From positions 62,001 to 126,000 of the forward strand of contig JAIWZP010000037.1 in assembly GCA_025201375.1 (NCBI GenBank): a stretch of DNA of 64,000 bases, given 5' to 3'. Below are positions 34,580-44,360 of this stretch, one piece after another. Origin of the DNA: Gongronella butleri. Taxonomy: Eukaryota > Mucoromycota > Mucoromycetes > Mucorales > Cunninghamellaceae. Both the position numbers and the translations under genes were made by a program. How positions within the stretch are numbered: the stretch's first letter is position 1; every line of letters begins with the position of its first letter. The notes under the pieces are model-generated. The model did no database searches. It worked only from the letters and a program-made list of their open reading frames with translations, and was not told where the DNA came from.

Positions 34580-36787
34580 ATGACCAACTTTGTCGTTGAA
34601 ACCTCCACCCCCAAGGGCTACAAGCTTTCCTGTAAGTTGACTCCCTCGGGGATCAAGAGTGACGGGATTAGCAGAGCTTGCATCTGCATTGGGTTGCATG
34701 AACGCACGCAACGCGTGCGCGAGCCATGACTAATCCACTTGATTTTTTTTTTTTAAATAGTGCAAACCGGTCTGTTCATCAACAACGAGTTTGTTGCTGG
34801 CGCCGACACCATTGATGTGGTCAATCCCACGACGGGCGAGAAGATTTGCGCCGTCCAGGCTGGTAAGCAAAACAGAAAAAAAAATTGAGGGGGGGAGGGG
34901 AGTTGCCCCGCCTTTTTCCCACGCATTTCCCATGCAGTGGTGGATCACCAGGGAAAAAAAAAAAGTGATGGGCTCTAACGTGACACTTTTTTTTAATTTC
35001 AAATTAGCTGAAAAGGAGCAGGTGGATGCCGCCGTGAATGCTGCCGAGGCCACGTTCTATGGCAAGTGGAAGAACAACTCGCCTGCGGAGCGCCAACGCC
35101 TGATGCTCAAGCTGGCCGACCTGATGGAGCGTGACGCCGAAGAAATCGCCCAAATTGAGACCTTGGACAATGGCAAGGGCATCAGTCTGTCGCGCAATGT
35201 CGACGTCAAGGCGTCCGTTGCCACGGTCCGCTACTATGCCGGCTTTTGTGACAAGATCCACGGTGCTGTCATTGATACCCCTGGCTCGCTCTCGTACACG
35301 CGCCATGAAGCCATTGGTGTTGTTGGCTGCATCATTCCCTGGAACTTCCCTCGTAAGAAAAAGAGAAAGAGAAAATAGAGAGAAAAGGGCGGCCGCGTGG
35401 CTTACTTTTTTTCCGTGATTTTTCTTTGCCTAGTCATGATGTTGTCCTGGAAGATCGGTCCTGCGCTCGCTGCTGGCAACTGTATCATTGTCAAGACCTC
35501 CGAATTGACACCCCTCTCGGCCATCAAGATCGCCGCCTTGGCCAAGGAGGCCGGTTTCCCTCCTGGTGTTTTCAACGTCATCACCGGCTACGGCCCCAAG
35601 GCTGGTAAGAAAAAAAAAAAAAGTTGAGCGATTTGCCTTTTGGTGAAACATGTCTCATCTCATCCCCCTCCCCCCTTTTTTTTTAATAGGCGATGCCCTT
35701 GCCCGTCACCCCAAGGTTGGCAAGATCGCGTTCACTGGTAAGAAAAAACGCGCGGGTCCGGGCGCCATTTCGTGTAACGTTGCTTATTTTTCCTTTTTTC
35801 AGGTTCCACGCTCACCGGTCGTGCTGTCATGAAGGCCGCCGCCGAGAGCAATCTCAAGAAGGTCACGCTCGAATTGGGCGGCAAGAGCCCCACCATTGTC
35901 TTTGCCGATGCTGACTTGGACAAGGCCGTCAAGTGGGCGCATCACGGCATCTACTTCAACCACGGTCAATGCTGCTGCGCTGGTTCGCGTGTCTATGTCC
36001 AAGAGTCCATCTATGACGAGTTTGTCGCTAAATTCAAGGCCCTGGCCGACTCCACGCGTGTTGGCGACCCCGAAGATCCCACCACCTTCCAAGGTCCTCA
36101 GGTCAGTCAGACCCAATTCGACCGCATCATGGGCTACATCGAAACCGGCAAAAAGGAGGCCACCCTCTTCACCGGCGGCAAGCGCATTGGCGACAAGGGC
36201 TACTTTATTGAGCCCACCGTCTTTACCGACGTCACCGAGGACATGAAGATCATGAGCGAGGAGGTAAAAACACAACAACAAAAAAGCACGTTGGAAAAGG
36301 CCCGGACTAACAGCGCCAATTGCCGCCATTTCCTTAGATCTTTGGCCCTGTTGTCGCCATTGCCAAGTTCAAGGACGCCGATGACGTGCTCAAGAAGGCC
36401 CACGACACTACCTACGGTCTCGCCGCCTCGGTCCACACCACCAACGTGACCACCGCCATCAAGATGTCCAACCAGCTCGAGGCCGGCACCGTCTGGGTCA
36501 ACTGCCACAATGGTAAGCCCCGCAGCAGCCATCCATCCACCTTTTGCGATTCTCATTTTTTTTCTTTTTCTCCTTGACAGTGCTCGACTACAACACGCCT
36601 TTCGGTGGCTACAAGCAGAGCGGCATTGGCCGTGAAAATGGTCATTATGCCATCGAAAAGTAAGTTTTGTCTCATTTTACCCACGCGGGCCTTTTGAATT
36701 GGAGTCACTCACATGCCATCTTGCCTTGCTTTCTATAGCTACATCCAAGTCAAGTCTGTCAAGATGAACATTGGCATTGAATTGTAA
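34580..36787 (+). CDS. NAD(P)-dependent aldehyde dehydrogenase
   Basis: Oxidises aldehydes to acids with NAD(P)+. Nine exons (34580-34631, 34761-34862, 35008-35352, 35434-35604, 35690-35737, 35803-36263, 36338-36512, 36581-36659, 36739-36787) keep frame and give 493 residues, the normal family length. Landmarks are [20 protein letters not shown] (cofactor-site start), IAFTGSTLTGR (nucleotide-binding turn), [10 protein letters not shown] with the general-base Glu, [12 protein letters not shown] with the catalytic Cys, EEIFGPVV, and the C-terminal [14 protein letters not shown]. This is the cytosolic/mitochondrial ALDH1/2-like type: no signal peptide, and the short N-terminus gives no clear targeting sequence. 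Physiological substrate (acetaldehyde, betaine aldehyde or other) cannot be read from sequence. Confidence 0.97.
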
Positions 36788-38557
36788 AGCGGCCTGTCAT
36801 TTGCGACGCTTTTGTGTGATTTCCCCCCCCCCGTCCCCCACCACCCCTTTCCTTCTCTCTGTAGTATGCCTTTATGCTATGATCATGAGTCTATGATTAT
36901 GCAGTTTTTACGAACATAAAAATCAAAATTTGTACAATGTAAATACATCCGTCTTGCTCAAATGCCATCACGACATAAAAAAAAAAATCTCGCATGTCGG
37001 TGCTCCAAGCGCGTCAATTTCGTGCGTGGCTACTTGTACAGTAGTTGGTGTTTTGTGTTCAGCAACATCTAGCTCAAATACAGTATAGGACCCGATCACC
37101 AAGATCCAGAGGACGCGCCAAGCAAAAGGGAGGTAAGGGGTTGTCCATTTTGGTGGCGCACGCGACTACGGCCCAGCGCACGGACACGCGAGTCATCTCA
37201 AATGAATAAGTGACCAAGCGCAATAAAAGCGATCGTGATTTGGAGACGTCGCGTTGAGATCTCCGCGCGACTTGGTGTGCAATGACTCTGAAACCTCGCA
37301 TTTTCGAAATTGGTTTGTCAGACATAATATTCGTTCAACTATGCCTGCCTGTTCATATTCGCAATTATGGGATTCCGCAAATGTTGAGTATGAATGATAC
37401 TTATATTGTTGATTCAAAGAAAAAAATCCTTGCATGTGGTCAATTCATTGACAAAAAAGCCAAAAGCACTCGAAAAAAGCGCCAATTGGATATTTTCAAT
37501 AAAGAGATCGCTATTTTTAACGAGCATTATTGGCTACGGCATCGGCTTGTAGTGAGCGGATGGGTATCGGCTATGGCGGCTTTGCCCATGACTGCAGGCT
37601 GCAGCAATGGGGCCGATACTGTACCCTGGGTCTGCATCGCACCCACAAGCGCTTTGCTCGAATCAGAAAGCTGCTCGTGACGTACCCAAATGTAAAATGC
37701 GTAGTGGATATGTGATTAACACAAAGATGGACGGTCCATCCTCGGTATTGTTGAAAAAAAAATTAAGAAAGATGCAGAATCAACCCAAAATCTGCCTCCA
37801 AAATAAGCAAGGCGTGTGAGACCGCGTTCTACCCATTTTTTTTTTTTTCCTGTGACTCTTTCCCAGCTGCAATTGTGATCCGAAAACTGCAAATCAAGCT
37901 CAAGCGCATTATAAAGGCAACAAGATTTTGTGGTTTTGCAAGAATTGATCGTCATGGACTCCGTGGATGCGCCATCATGGCTATAAAAATTGAAAAAAAA
38001 AACCGATAATATCTTGCTCCTCTTCATCAAGGCAAGGCGTATTGATCTCCCTGACTCCCTTAAAAAAAAATGCCTGATCATCAGCATAAGCACTCAATTC
38101 CACTTTTTTTTTGGCTTTTTGGGCTCCCATTCACGTTCTATTTCATCATGCTCGGTGTGCGGCTCGGTCGAAAAGTAGCCGCCATGTCCTACGAAAAAGA
38201 TAACTCCTGAGGCAAGCTGTAAATGACGTGTTTATTCATCATAAATCTATTTTTTTTCATTTTTTTCGGCACTCACACGCGCAACTTGCCAGGTTGCCGC
38301 AGAAAATGATTCAATTATCTACCAAGCTGCTGGGACACGGTGAGGAGGGGGGTCAGAAAAGAGAAGAGATTCATCCATTCATGAGTGGGCTGTGCGTTTC
38401 TATTTTTTTTCATTGAGAACATCATGTGGCGCTCTGATTGTGCATCACTGCGCATTCAGCTATTGCGCGCGTACATTTCAAGCGCTGTCTCGTTTTGCTC
38501 ACCACCGGCACGCTCAGGATGCCGAATGGCAGATTGGCTTGCAAATCGGCATTTTCC
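36788..38557. other. Gene-free region upstream of CAP gene 1
   Basis: It holds repeat family C copy 1 (37070-37400), then AT-rich sequence; from about 38000 it is the outer part of the left arm of the CAP inverted duplication. Open frames such as 37282-37680 show no recognised motif. Confidence 0.5.
37070..37400. repeat. Dispersed repeat family C, copy 1
   Basis: Homologous to 57768-58030 and to pieces at 63180-63350, 63690-63830 and 63900-64000. Shared order: GATCCAGAGGACGCGCC, then CAAATGAAT, then an AAAAGCG block, then TCGCGTTGAGAT. It is non-coding and diverged. Confidence 0.6.
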
Positions 38558-38569
38558 TATAAATAAGGG
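38558..38569 (+). promoter_or_regulatory. TATA box of CAP gene 1
   Basis: TATAAATAAGGG, about 70 bp before the start codon. The same word occurs at the matching place before CAP gene 2. Confidence 0.65.
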
Positions 38570-38629
38570 ACACAAAGACGACAACATGTTTCTTTTTTTT
38601 TTATCCACAAAGCGAAAAAGCCATCAACA

Positions 38630-39214
38630 ATGCAAAAGGTGTCGCTTCTCGTTCTCATTGTGACCATTGTTCTGCAATTGGTTGCGGGCGCTGTCACAAA
38701 AGAGCGGCGTGCCGCAATCAAGATGGCCAGCGCCGACGACCAGAAGGCGATTCTCGACGCCCACAACAAGTATCGCGCCATCCACCAGGCTCCTCCTTTG
38801 ACCTGGGACAACACTATTGCCAATTACGCTTCCAATTACATTTCAAAATGCCAGTTCAAGCACAGTGGCGTAAGAAATGCCATCAAAAAAGGAAAAAAAG
38901 ATTATAAGAACCTTTTAACCTGACGCCAATGTCATTTTCTTCTTCAGGGTCACTATGGCGAAAACTTGGCTGGAGGTTATCGTGACTGGCCCAGCGTCGT
39001 CAAAGGTTGGTATGACGAGGTTAAAAACTACGATTATAAACACCCCGGATTTGCTTCGAATACTGGCCACTTTACGCAAGTCGTCTGGAAGAGCTCGACC
39101 AAGATTGGCTGTGGGTTTGCTCCCTGTGGTGGCCAAAGGCTTTACATGTGTGATTACGACCCCCCTGGTAATTACATTGGAGAATTCGAAGAAAACGTCT
39201 TTCCCCCCAAATAA
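38630..39214 (+). CDS. Secreted CAP-superfamily (SCP/PR-1/Pry) protein 1
   Basis: Two exons, 38630-38869 and 38948-39214, give 168 residues. The first 20 or so residues (MQKVSLLVLIVTIVLQLVAG) are a signal peptide, so the protein is exported. The CAP fold is intact: ILDAHNKYRAIHQAPPLTWD at the start, GHYGENLA, then the two family signatures HFTQVVWKSSTKIGCG and YMCDYDPPGNY. Cysteines suit the conserved disulfides. Fungal CAP proteins (Pry type) bind and export sterols or fatty acids; others act at the host or environment interface. No extra domain is present, so it is a compact single-domain form. The stop codon TAA lies inside AATAAA (39210-39215). Confidence 0.95.
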
Positions 39215-39740
39215 AAGCGTTTGAGCTGTCTTTTATCACCACGTTTTTGTATTTGAGGGACAAGAAAAGCGCGATTTTGGTCCCTGTGAGCATCTTTGAA
39301 TTGCAACTTTGTGCGATTTTTGCATTTTAGAGATGTATTCAACAACAAATCGACCAAATTATCATGCAAGACCTTGAATACAGTAAATCAGCATGACAAG
39401 GGCGGCAAATCACCTTGCTTTCCAAGCCAATTCAACCGGCATTTTTAATATTTTGCGGATAAAAGTGCATTTTCAAAAATAACGCGTGTATGGTACCATA
39501 AAAATGAAGTATCCAATCGTCCAGACATTTTGAAGTAATTAAATTTATGAATCAATCTCGACAACCACTGGCTCAAGTTTAGACCAATTGGATTAGTATG
39601 AGATGGCATTCAGCCGAAATAATCGCAAATGCAATTCTAGAATAACTACTGTCAAAATCAACATCCAATCTAAGAGTTGTTGTCTTTTGTGATCCATCAC
39701 AAAATATAACAACCCGTTTGGATGTGGAATAAAAATTGAA

Positions 39741-40735
39741 GAGTGCGACCGTTTTGCGAATCACGCATCGTTTTCCTTCTTTTTTTCTGCCGTCGTGCAA
39801 GATCAGCGACTTACTCAAGTTCATTCTCCCAAACCTGGCATCTGAATTGCACCGTTAAGGAGGGAAATGAGCATACATGGTATGCAGGGTGTTACACTCA
39901 CACTTTCGCACACTTTGATGCAATCCGCCCCCCCAAAAAAAAAGAAGAGAGATGTCATTTTGTTTGTGATTGCAAAGGGGTGAAGCATTGTGTTGTGGCA
40001 CGAGTTTTTTGTTGGTCTCCTTGATGCATGGTACGTTCAGCGGCAACCTAGGGAGGGAAATAGTGCAGCACAGTCAAAAAAAAAAAAAAAGAGATACAGA
40101 TTGTGCATGATGGCAAAGGGACAAATATTGTGAGTGAAGGTGGTTTGTTTTATGTTCTCGCAGGTCGCAGCAAGTTTTTTTTTTTCCTTCGCACGACAGC
40201 CATTTTTGCTCTCCAGCCTTTTTTATTTCCTGGTGCCCGTCCGACAGATACCAAGTAAATGCAGCCATTAGAAGGAGTAATGTTTGCTTCGTACGTGGGC
40301 ATTGATGATCAATGGAAACCCCTTTTTTGGCAATTTTGACCCTGTTTCAATATCATGGACTTTTTCGACGTGTGAAAAAGCGCGTCAAACGTCGAGCGAC
40401 ACGCGCCACTTCGTAATAACTATGTGCCCTTTGGCGTCACTCGTGTTAACAGACGCGTCAGCGCGGTTCTACAGCGCGTCTTTGCTTCGCCATGCGCTCG
40501 CAAAAAAATAAACTAAAAACGCGCATAGCTCGTCAACGAATAGATGGGCCATGTTCTTTTTTTTTTACTTTTTTCGTGGTTTCGCCAAGCACTTCACACT
40601 GTGTTAAGTTTGGCAGAATAATAGGGACCGGGGTCTTCAATTTTGGTTTCAAAGCTCGCGACAGCGTGTTTGTTATTTTGCGCACCCCGATGAGTTATGC
40701 CAGCTAAAAATCCGGTCCTATTCGGGATTTCTGTA
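39741..40735. other. Spacer between the CAP arms, left of the 1-kb element
   Basis: No gene seen. It contains a near-palindrome, TTTTGTGAT-CC-ATCACAAAA, just outside at about 39687-39706, a G/C-rich CGCGTC-word cluster near 40375-40470, and short A/T runs. Confidence 0.45.
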
Positions 40736-41740
40736 CAGTGCCCGGACAAAAAAAAGTTTCGCTGTGCATAATTCTCTGCAGTGCAAGGTATCAATTAATC
40801 GCGTTAATCTCTGCTGTATTGATCAATAATGGCTCCAGTGATATGAAATTTTGCAGGAACAATGATTTAAAAGTAAAAAAGCAATTCTAAAATTATGAAA
40901 TGGCTATGCCAAGCGGGTATTGAAATAGATCAAAAAAGGGATACCTGACGCGTCACGCGACGCGACGCGTACTCACGTGTATACAATGGCCTGTGGAGAT
41001 GAAGTGACATTATGAACGCCATCTCCAAATTTTTCTGAGACGAGTTCAATGGTGCCTGATTGTATTCTATGAATCAATTTCATGTTACATGCAGCACGTC
41101 GGTGCTGTGATCGAATAATGTAAAATCATCATGTGACACGCTTCACGCGTCAGTTGCATCTGGAATAACAATTGCCATCTCTGTTATCTAATTTTAATCC
41201 CTAGTTGGCTTAAAACCATTGTACTTATTTAATTTGAAGGACTAGAATAGACTGTTATCGATTGGTTGACCAGTAGGAGCACTACGACCATGTTACGAAG
41301 GAAATCGCGACTTTTGACGCGTCTGACGCGTGACGCGTGTCACATGATGAATTTTACATTATTCGATCACAGCACCGATGCAATGCATGTAACATGGAAT
41401 TGATTCTTAAAATACAATTAGGCATCATTGCACTCGTTGCAAAAAAATTGGAGATGGTGTTCATAACGTCAATTCATCTCCACAGGCCATTGTATACGCG
41501 TAGGTACGCGTCGCGTCGCGTGACGCGTCAGGTATCCCTTTTTTGATCTATTTCAATACCCGCTTGGCATAGCCATTTCATAATTTTAGAATTGCTTTTT
41601 TACTTTTAAATCATTGTTCCTGCAAAATTTCATATCACTGGAGCCATTATTGATCAATACAGCAGAGATTAACGCGATTAATTGATACCTTGCACTGCAG
41701 AGAATTATGCACAGCGAAACTTTTTTTTGTCCGGGCACTG
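40736..41740 (+). mobile_element. Long-inverted-repeat DNA element B, copy 1 (foldback/MITE-like)
   Basis: 1005 bp starting CAGTGCCCGGACAAAAAAAA and ending with its reverse complement, flanked by TA on both sides (40734-40735, 41741-41742). The two arms are each about 400 bp and near-complementary; a spacer of about 190 bp lies between. There is no transposase frame; the same 69-residue open frame appears only because the arms mirror each other. The TA duplication and CAGTGC..GGACAAAA ends resemble Tc1/mariner termini. The second copy (59273-60276) is in the opposite orientation, judged by the central spacer. Confidence 0.88.
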
Positions 41741-42226
41741 TACTGTAGCTTCGTTTTCCGTCACGTATTTGGCCACGGGAAGGCCGCGTTGGCAAGGAAC
41801 AAGTTGATTACCAATAAAATGCTTGAATTTCAAGAATCCTCTTGGTATACTAGTCCAATTGGTCCCAAATTTGGACATGTGGTGGCGGGGACTAAGGGTC
41901 CAATTATTTTGAAACATCATGGTGATCGGCAACTACATTTTTGTGATATCATACACGCATTATTGAAAAATGCACTTTTAGCTACAAAAGAACTTCAAAA
42001 TGCCGATTGAATTACCTCGGAAAGCAAGATGTTTTTCGCCCTTGTCACGCTGATTTACTGTATTCAAGGTCTTGCATGCTAATTTGGTCGATTTGTTGTT
42101 GAATAAATCTCTAAAATGTGAAAATCGCACAAAGTTGCAATTTACAAGTGCTCAAAGAGATCAAAAACGCGCTTTCTTTGTCCCTCGAATCCAAGAACGT
42201 GGTGGTGAAAGACAGCTCAAGCGCTT

Positions 42227-42810
42227 TTATTTGGGGGGAAAGACGTTTTCTTCGAATTCTCCAACGTAATTACCAGCGGGCTCGTAATCACACATGTAAA
42301 GCCTTTGGCCACCACAGGGAGCAAACCCACAGCCAATCTTGGTCGAGCTCTTCCAGACGACTTGCGTAAATTGGCCAGTATTCGAGGCAAATCCGGGGTG
42401 GCTGTAATCGTAGTTTTGGACCTCGTCATACCAACCTTTGACGACGCTGGGCCAGTCACGATAACCTCCAGCCAAGTTTTCGCCATACTCGCCCTGAAGA
42501 AGAAAATGACATTGGCGTCAGATTAAAGGTTCTTATGATCTTTTTTTCTTTTTTTTTTGATGGCATTTCTTACGCCACTGTGCTTGAACACGCATTTTCC
42601 AATGTAATCGGCAGCATAATTGGCAATAGTGTTGTCCCAGGTCAAAGGTGGAGCCTGGTGGATGGCGCGATACTTGTTGTGGGCGTCGAGAATCGCCTGC
42701 TGGTCGGAGCTGGCCATCTCGATTGCGGCGCGCCGCCCTTTTGTGACAGCACCCGCCACCAATTGCAGAACAATGGTCACAATGAGAACGAGAAGCGATA
42801 GCTTTTGCAT
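42227..42810 (-). CDS. Secreted CAP-superfamily (SCP/PR-1/Pry) protein 2
   Basis: Two exons, 42810-42574 and 42493-42227, give 167 residues, about 90 percent identical by eye to CAP protein 1 with one single-residue gap. The signal peptide is MQKLSLLVLIVTIVLQLVAG. Signatures QFTQVVWKSSTKIGCG and YMCDYEPAGNY are intact, and the intron sits at the same codon (after HSG). Flanking DNA has diverged more than the coding part, so both copies look constrained and functional. It converges on CAP gene 1 across 3 kb. AATAAA again overlaps the stop codon. Confidence 0.95.
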
Positions 42811-42871
42811 TTTGTTTGCTTTGTGGAGTTAAAAAAAAAAGGTGAAAAACCCACCTATTATTATTGACGCG

Positions 42872-42884
42872 CCCTTTATTTATA
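42872..42884 (-). promoter_or_regulatory. TATA box of CAP gene 2
   Basis: TATAAATAAAGGG on the minus strand, about 62 bp before the start codon; equivalent to the site before CAP gene 1. Confidence 0.65.
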
Positions 42885-43004
42885 GGGAAAATTCCTACTT
42901 GCAAACCAATTTGTCATTCGGCACCTTAAGCGCGTGCCAGTGAACAAATCGTGACAGCTAGTAACAAGCAACCAGAGCGCCACATGATGCTCTCAACGAG
43001 AAAA

Positions 43005-43517
43005 TAGAAGCGCACAGCATACTCCGTAATGGATCAACCTCCTTCTCTCCCATGCTCCCTTGGCTCCCCTACTTTTTAAGTCCCTGTAATTTAGGAGATC
43101 ATTCCGTGGCGATCTGAAAAGTTGGAGACGTGAGGTGCCGAGAAATCGAAATAAATAGGCATTGACTCCCTTTTGAATGGTAAGGTCGATTTAGCGCTCG
43201 CCTCAGGGGCATTTTCAGGGGGGCATGACGCCTACTTTTACGCCAATCGCACGCCGAACATAGAAGCGCACAGCACACTCCGTAATGGATCAACCTCCTT
43301 CTCTCCCATGCTCCCTTGGCTCCCCTACTTTTCAAGTCCCTGTAATTTAGGAGATCATTCTGTGGCGATCTGGAAAGTAAGTTGGAGACGTGAGGTGCCG
43401 AGAAATCGAAATAAATAGGCATTGACTCCTTTTTGAATGGTAAAAGTCGATTTAGCGCTCGCCTCAGGGACATTTTCAAGGTGGTATGACGCCGACTTTT
43501 ACGCCAATCGCACGCCG
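43005..43517. repeat. Two tandem copies of a 256-bp unit upstream of CAP gene 2
   Basis: The unit beginning TAGAAGCGCACAGCA at 43005 starts again at 43261. The copies differ by a few substitutions and small indels, so the duplication is recent compared with the arm duplication. Confidence 0.88.
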
Positions 43518-43600
43518 AGCATGATAAAACAGAACTTGAATGTTTAAAAATTACCTTTTCAAATTTTCGAATGTACCCGTTGGAAAATTGATGATTTTTC

Positions 43601-44360
43601 TGTAAAAATTGCCTTTGCGCGTCACTCAAGAGGCCGCAGATCGCCAGGTGCAGATTCATTTGGAATGACGGCGCCCAGTTTTGTAAATTCAAAGGGTAAA
43701 TATCCTTGCACGTGGTCATTTCATTGACTAAAGAACAAAAAATTACTGTAAAAAAAAAAAATCACAAATTAAACTTTTCTGGACAGCCACCTAATCTATT
43801 TCTCATTTGAATGCACCCAGTGCTCAAGAATGAGCAAAGACGTAGATCTCTAGAGGTACGCTCAATGCACATGCAATGAACAAAAGCCGACTGTAAAGCA
43901 CAAAAAGACCAAAAAATGCTAATTTATGATGATTGAGGTTCTAATGATGCATTTAGTCTCGGATGAATGAGCGAAACAAAAAGATGGAAGCATTTGCCTC
44001 CCGAGATGATTATTCCCAGAGAGATCTAGAGCTGATTAAAGATGAGTTATCACCACGGACGCGTGTATTTGCTCTTTACCCAAGCCAAGGACGCCCATTT
44101 TCATTTTTCCAACAACCAAATAATTTGATTGTCCTTTTTGAAGCGCATTTTCAACTCAATTCAGGACATAGGAGCGATTGTGAAGGACGATGATTGCGCT
44201 GCTATGCGGGCTGAGCGCGATGACAAGGCGAATTCACTGCTAAAGTGATTGCGCCAGTCGGAGTATGAACTTGCCTGTCGCAGCTGGCGCACCTTTTTAT
44301 TTTCTTCTTGCTTCTTTTTCACTCTCTCTTTTTTCTTTCTTTTTCTTTTTGCATTTTACC
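43601..44360. other. Gene-free stretch upstream of Ltn1
   Basis: No recognised gene. An open frame at 43963-44193 (76 residues) has no motif I know. A short block at 43699-43735 (ATATCCTTGCACGTGGTCAT) resembles 37425-37455. The Ltn1 promoter occupies the last few hundred bases. Confidence 0.45.

Larger units (their letters stand above)
38000..39740. repeat. Left arm of inverted duplication carrying CAP gene 1
   Basis: This segment is the diverged reverse complement of about 41760-43600. Homology is strongest in the coding part and clear in the flanks: promoter (ACATCATGTGGCGCTCTG near 38420 and 42980), 3' flank (AAGGTCTTGCATG/CATGCAAGACCTT), and the far upstream CATGCTCGGTGTGCG near 38148. 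Edges are approximate. Confidence 0.75.
41760..43600. repeat. Right arm of inverted duplication carrying CAP gene 2
   Basis: Diverged reverse complement of about 38000-39740. This arm also contains a tandem duplication (43005-43517) of the upstream segment that is single-copy on the left (about 38148-38396). Confidence 0.75.

Noticed and set aside
37282..37680. 132-codon plus-strand frame
   Set aside because: Begins inside repeat family C and shows no domain, signal or splice partner.
41337..41546. 69-codon frame present in both copies of element B
   Set aside because: Lies in the inverted arms, has no transposase motif and recurs only because the arms mirror each other.
43099..43719. 206-codon minus-strand frame upstream of CAP gene 2
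   Set aside because: It repeats internally because it runs through the 256-bp tandem duplication, and has no homologous frame on the other arm.
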